Part shown: positions 62,704 to 64,000 of the stretch, piece after piece
How positions within the stretch are numbered: the first letter of the stretch is position 1
How the letters are laid out: every line of letters begins with the position of its first letter
Assembly (NCBI RefSeq): GCF_030814715.1
Contig: NZ_JAUSVO010000004.1
Span: forward strand, 620,001-684,000
Direction of reading: 5' to 3'
Length of the DNA: 64,000 nt
From: Kaistia dalseonensis
Lineage (GTDB): Bacteria > Pseudomonadota > Alphaproteobacteria > Rhizobiales > Kaistiaceae
The notes under the pieces: generated by a model
What the model was told of the DNA's origin: nothing
The model's input: the letters and a program-made list of their open reading frames with translations, nothing else
Database searches by the model: none
Made by a program: the position numbers and the translations under genes

Positions 62704-64000
62704 GATTGGCTCCCGCGAGCGCATCGAGGATGGCTTCGGGCGCGATCGGCGTCACGACCGGCCAGAAGCCCGTCGCGTCGGCAATGGCGGCCGCGATCGC
62801 CGGCGTCACCGCGCCGATGCCGATTTCGCCGACGCCGCGGGGGCCATGCGGATCGTCGGCATCGAGGCTTTCGAGCGCCGTGATCCGGCTCGCGAGGGGA
62901 GCATCGGCGATCGAGGGCATCATGTAGGTGTCGAAATTCCGGGTGACGAAGGCGCCGCCCTGCATGATCGCGTCTTCCGTCAGCGTGAAGCCGAGGCCCT
63001 GTCCGCCGCCCCCCTCGATCTGGCCGAGATAGGCAGCGGGATCGACGATCGGTCCGGCGGCGATGTGCTGGTCGAGATCGAGCACCTGGACCTGACCGCT
63101 CACCGGATCGACGGCGACGCGGACGACCGCCGCGCCGAAGCAGAAGACATAGCGCGAATTGCCCTCGGTATAATCGGCCTTCGGAAAATGGAAATCCGTG
63201 CTCTCGCTCGGCATCGCATCGAGATCGAGCCGTGCCGCGAGATCGGCGAAGCGCAGCAGCAATGCGCCGCTGTTGGAACGCGCGTCGCGGATGCCGCCCG
63301 GCGCGATGGCGAGATCGTTGGCGCGCAGGTCGAGGAGCCGCGCGGCCGCCTCGCGCAGTTTCAGGCTCAATCCGGGGGCGGTGTCGCGGGCCGTGCGCCA
63401 GATGACATAGGTGCCGCGCGCCGCCGTGGTGGAGCCGGATTCCGGCGTGCGGCCAGTATCGCCGATAACGGGCACGATATCCTCGCGCGCGCAGCCGAGC
63501 GCCTGCGAAACCGCCGCCTGGATCGCCGGCATCACGCCCTGGCCCATTTCGTCGAGGCCATAGGCCGCCTCGATCTTGCCATCGGCGCGGAAGGTCAGCC
63601 GTCCGCCGCCCGGATCATGCGGGAGCGAGCCGAGGCCGGTGCCCTGATGATGCAGCGCCATGCCGACGCCGACGAGGCGCCCTTCGGCGTCGAGACCGCG
63701 CTCCGTCCGCCAGAGTGGGTTGGCGCTTGCGGCATCGAGCATTTCCGAAAGCCGCTCGGTCGGCGCGACCTCATGGCCGAAGAAGCCGGGTTCGCCGGGA
63801 ATGCGGAGATTGAGCCGGCGGATCGCGACCGGATCGAGGCCGACCAGCTCGGCGAGCCGGCTGACCTGACTCTCGATCGCGAACACCATCTGGTTGGCGC
63901 CGAAGCCGCGAAAGGCGCCGCATATACCGTTATTCGTGAAGGCGAGGCGGCCGCGGCTGCGGATATTTCCGATGCGATAAGGGCCGGCGACGTGCTCGAG
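62693..64000 (-). CDS. Molybdopterin-binding subunit of a xanthine-oxidase-family enzyme (partial, N-terminus beyond right edge)
   Basis: About 435 residues of the C-terminal side are visible; the gene continues past 64000. The MCD-binding motif NNGICGAFRGFGANQMVFAI lies near the visible start, then DEMGQGVMPAIQAAVSQAL, EGGGGQGLGFTLTEDAIMQ, and GPRGVGEIGIGAVTPAIAAA containing the catalytic-type Glu of this family (GVGEIG). It pairs with the 2Fe-2S subunit to hydroxylate an aldehyde or N-heterocycle; substrate unknown. A FAD subunit is not seen in the window. Confidence 0.93.
   Translation of the reverse strand, partial: LEHVAGPYRIGNIRSRGRLAFTNNGICGAFRGFGANQMVFAIESQVSRLAELVGLDPVAIRRLNLRIPGEPGFFGHEVAPTERLSEMLDAASANPLWRTERGLDAEGRLVGVGMALHHQGTGLGSLPHDPGGGRLTFRADGKIEAAYGLDEMGQGVMPAIQAAVSQALGCAREDIVPVIGDTGRTPESGSTTAARGTYVIWRTARDTAPGLSLKLREAAARLLDLRANDLAIAPGGIRDARSNSGALLLRFADLAARLDLDAMPSESTDFHFPKADYTEGNSRYVFCFGAAVVRVAVDPVSGQVQVLDLDQHIAAGPIVDPAAYLGQIEGGGGQGLGFTLTEDAIMQGGAFVTRNFDTYMMPSIADAPLASRITALESLDADDPHGPRGVGEIGIGAVTPAIAAAIADATGFWPVVTPIAPEAILDALAGANHVA

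Overview
The window is high-GC DNA from an alphaproteobacterium, most likely of the order Hyphomicrobiales. The evidence is the minus-strand housekeeping block dapD, DUF805, dapE, argB, engB, yidC, rnpA, rpmH (positions 195-9029), the rhizobial-type protein sequences, and a large-periplasmic-domain YidC. The genus cannot be fixed from sequence alone. No rRNA, CRISPR array, prophage or replication origin was seen. One tRNA gene (Arg, anticodon ACG) is present.

Positions 1-11130 are core genome: lysine/diaminopimelate and arginine biosynthesis, a HAD nucleotidase, and the ribosome/membrane-insertion operon with a recognisable promoter. An orphan sensor kinase and tRNA-Arg follow. A VapBC45-like toxin-antitoxin pair sits between dapD and the nucleotidase.

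Positions 11131-25300 look accessory. They hold an alpha/beta hydrolase, a frameshifted homoserine dehydrogenase overlapping a class I glutamine amidotransferase, AraC and TetR regulators (the latter behind a long palindromic operator), decayed IS3 and IS5-type transposase remnants, two NTF2-fold proteins, an isochorismatase-like hydrolase, a pirin and a Kef-type K+/H+ antiporter. An EAL phosphodiesterase, a 20-residue stub of a short-chain dehydrogenase and a cytochrome b561 close this part.

Positions 25292-41572 are an efflux and regulation region. A BaeSR-like two-component system is divergent from an RND adaptor/permease pair. Then come a GNAT protein, a DUF6790 membrane protein, a DUF1398 protein and a MarR repressor whose promoter is embedded in a perfect 17-bp inverted repeat. 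A Tat-signal hydrolase and a second RND pair (MdtA/MdtB-like) follow; the second adaptor is preceded by a striking stem-loop that touches its ribosome binding site. An AraC regulator divergent from an SDR ends the region. No outer-membrane channel gene is present for either pump.

Positions 41764-53560 hold a large autotransporter with HAF-like repeats, a ROK repressor downstream of a complete binding-protein-dependent ABC importer, a divergent YdcF-like protein, a DUF2252 protein and a secreted protein with a glycine-zipper and Pro/Tyr-rich tail.

Positions 53571-64000 are metabolic: an FdhF/YdeP-type molybdoenzyme, an aldose 1-epimerase, a small secreted protein, gluconokinase, a YegS-like lipid kinase, a CPA1 Na+/H+ antiporter, an aldehyde dehydrogenase, and the 2Fe-2S and molybdopterin subunits of a xanthine-oxidase-family enzyme that runs off the right edge.

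I did not find a clearly new multi-gene system. The most promising unexplained items are regulatory DNA (the efflux leader hairpin and the TetR, MarR and AraC sites), the homoserine dehydrogenase/amidotransferase pair, and the HAF-repeat autotransporter.
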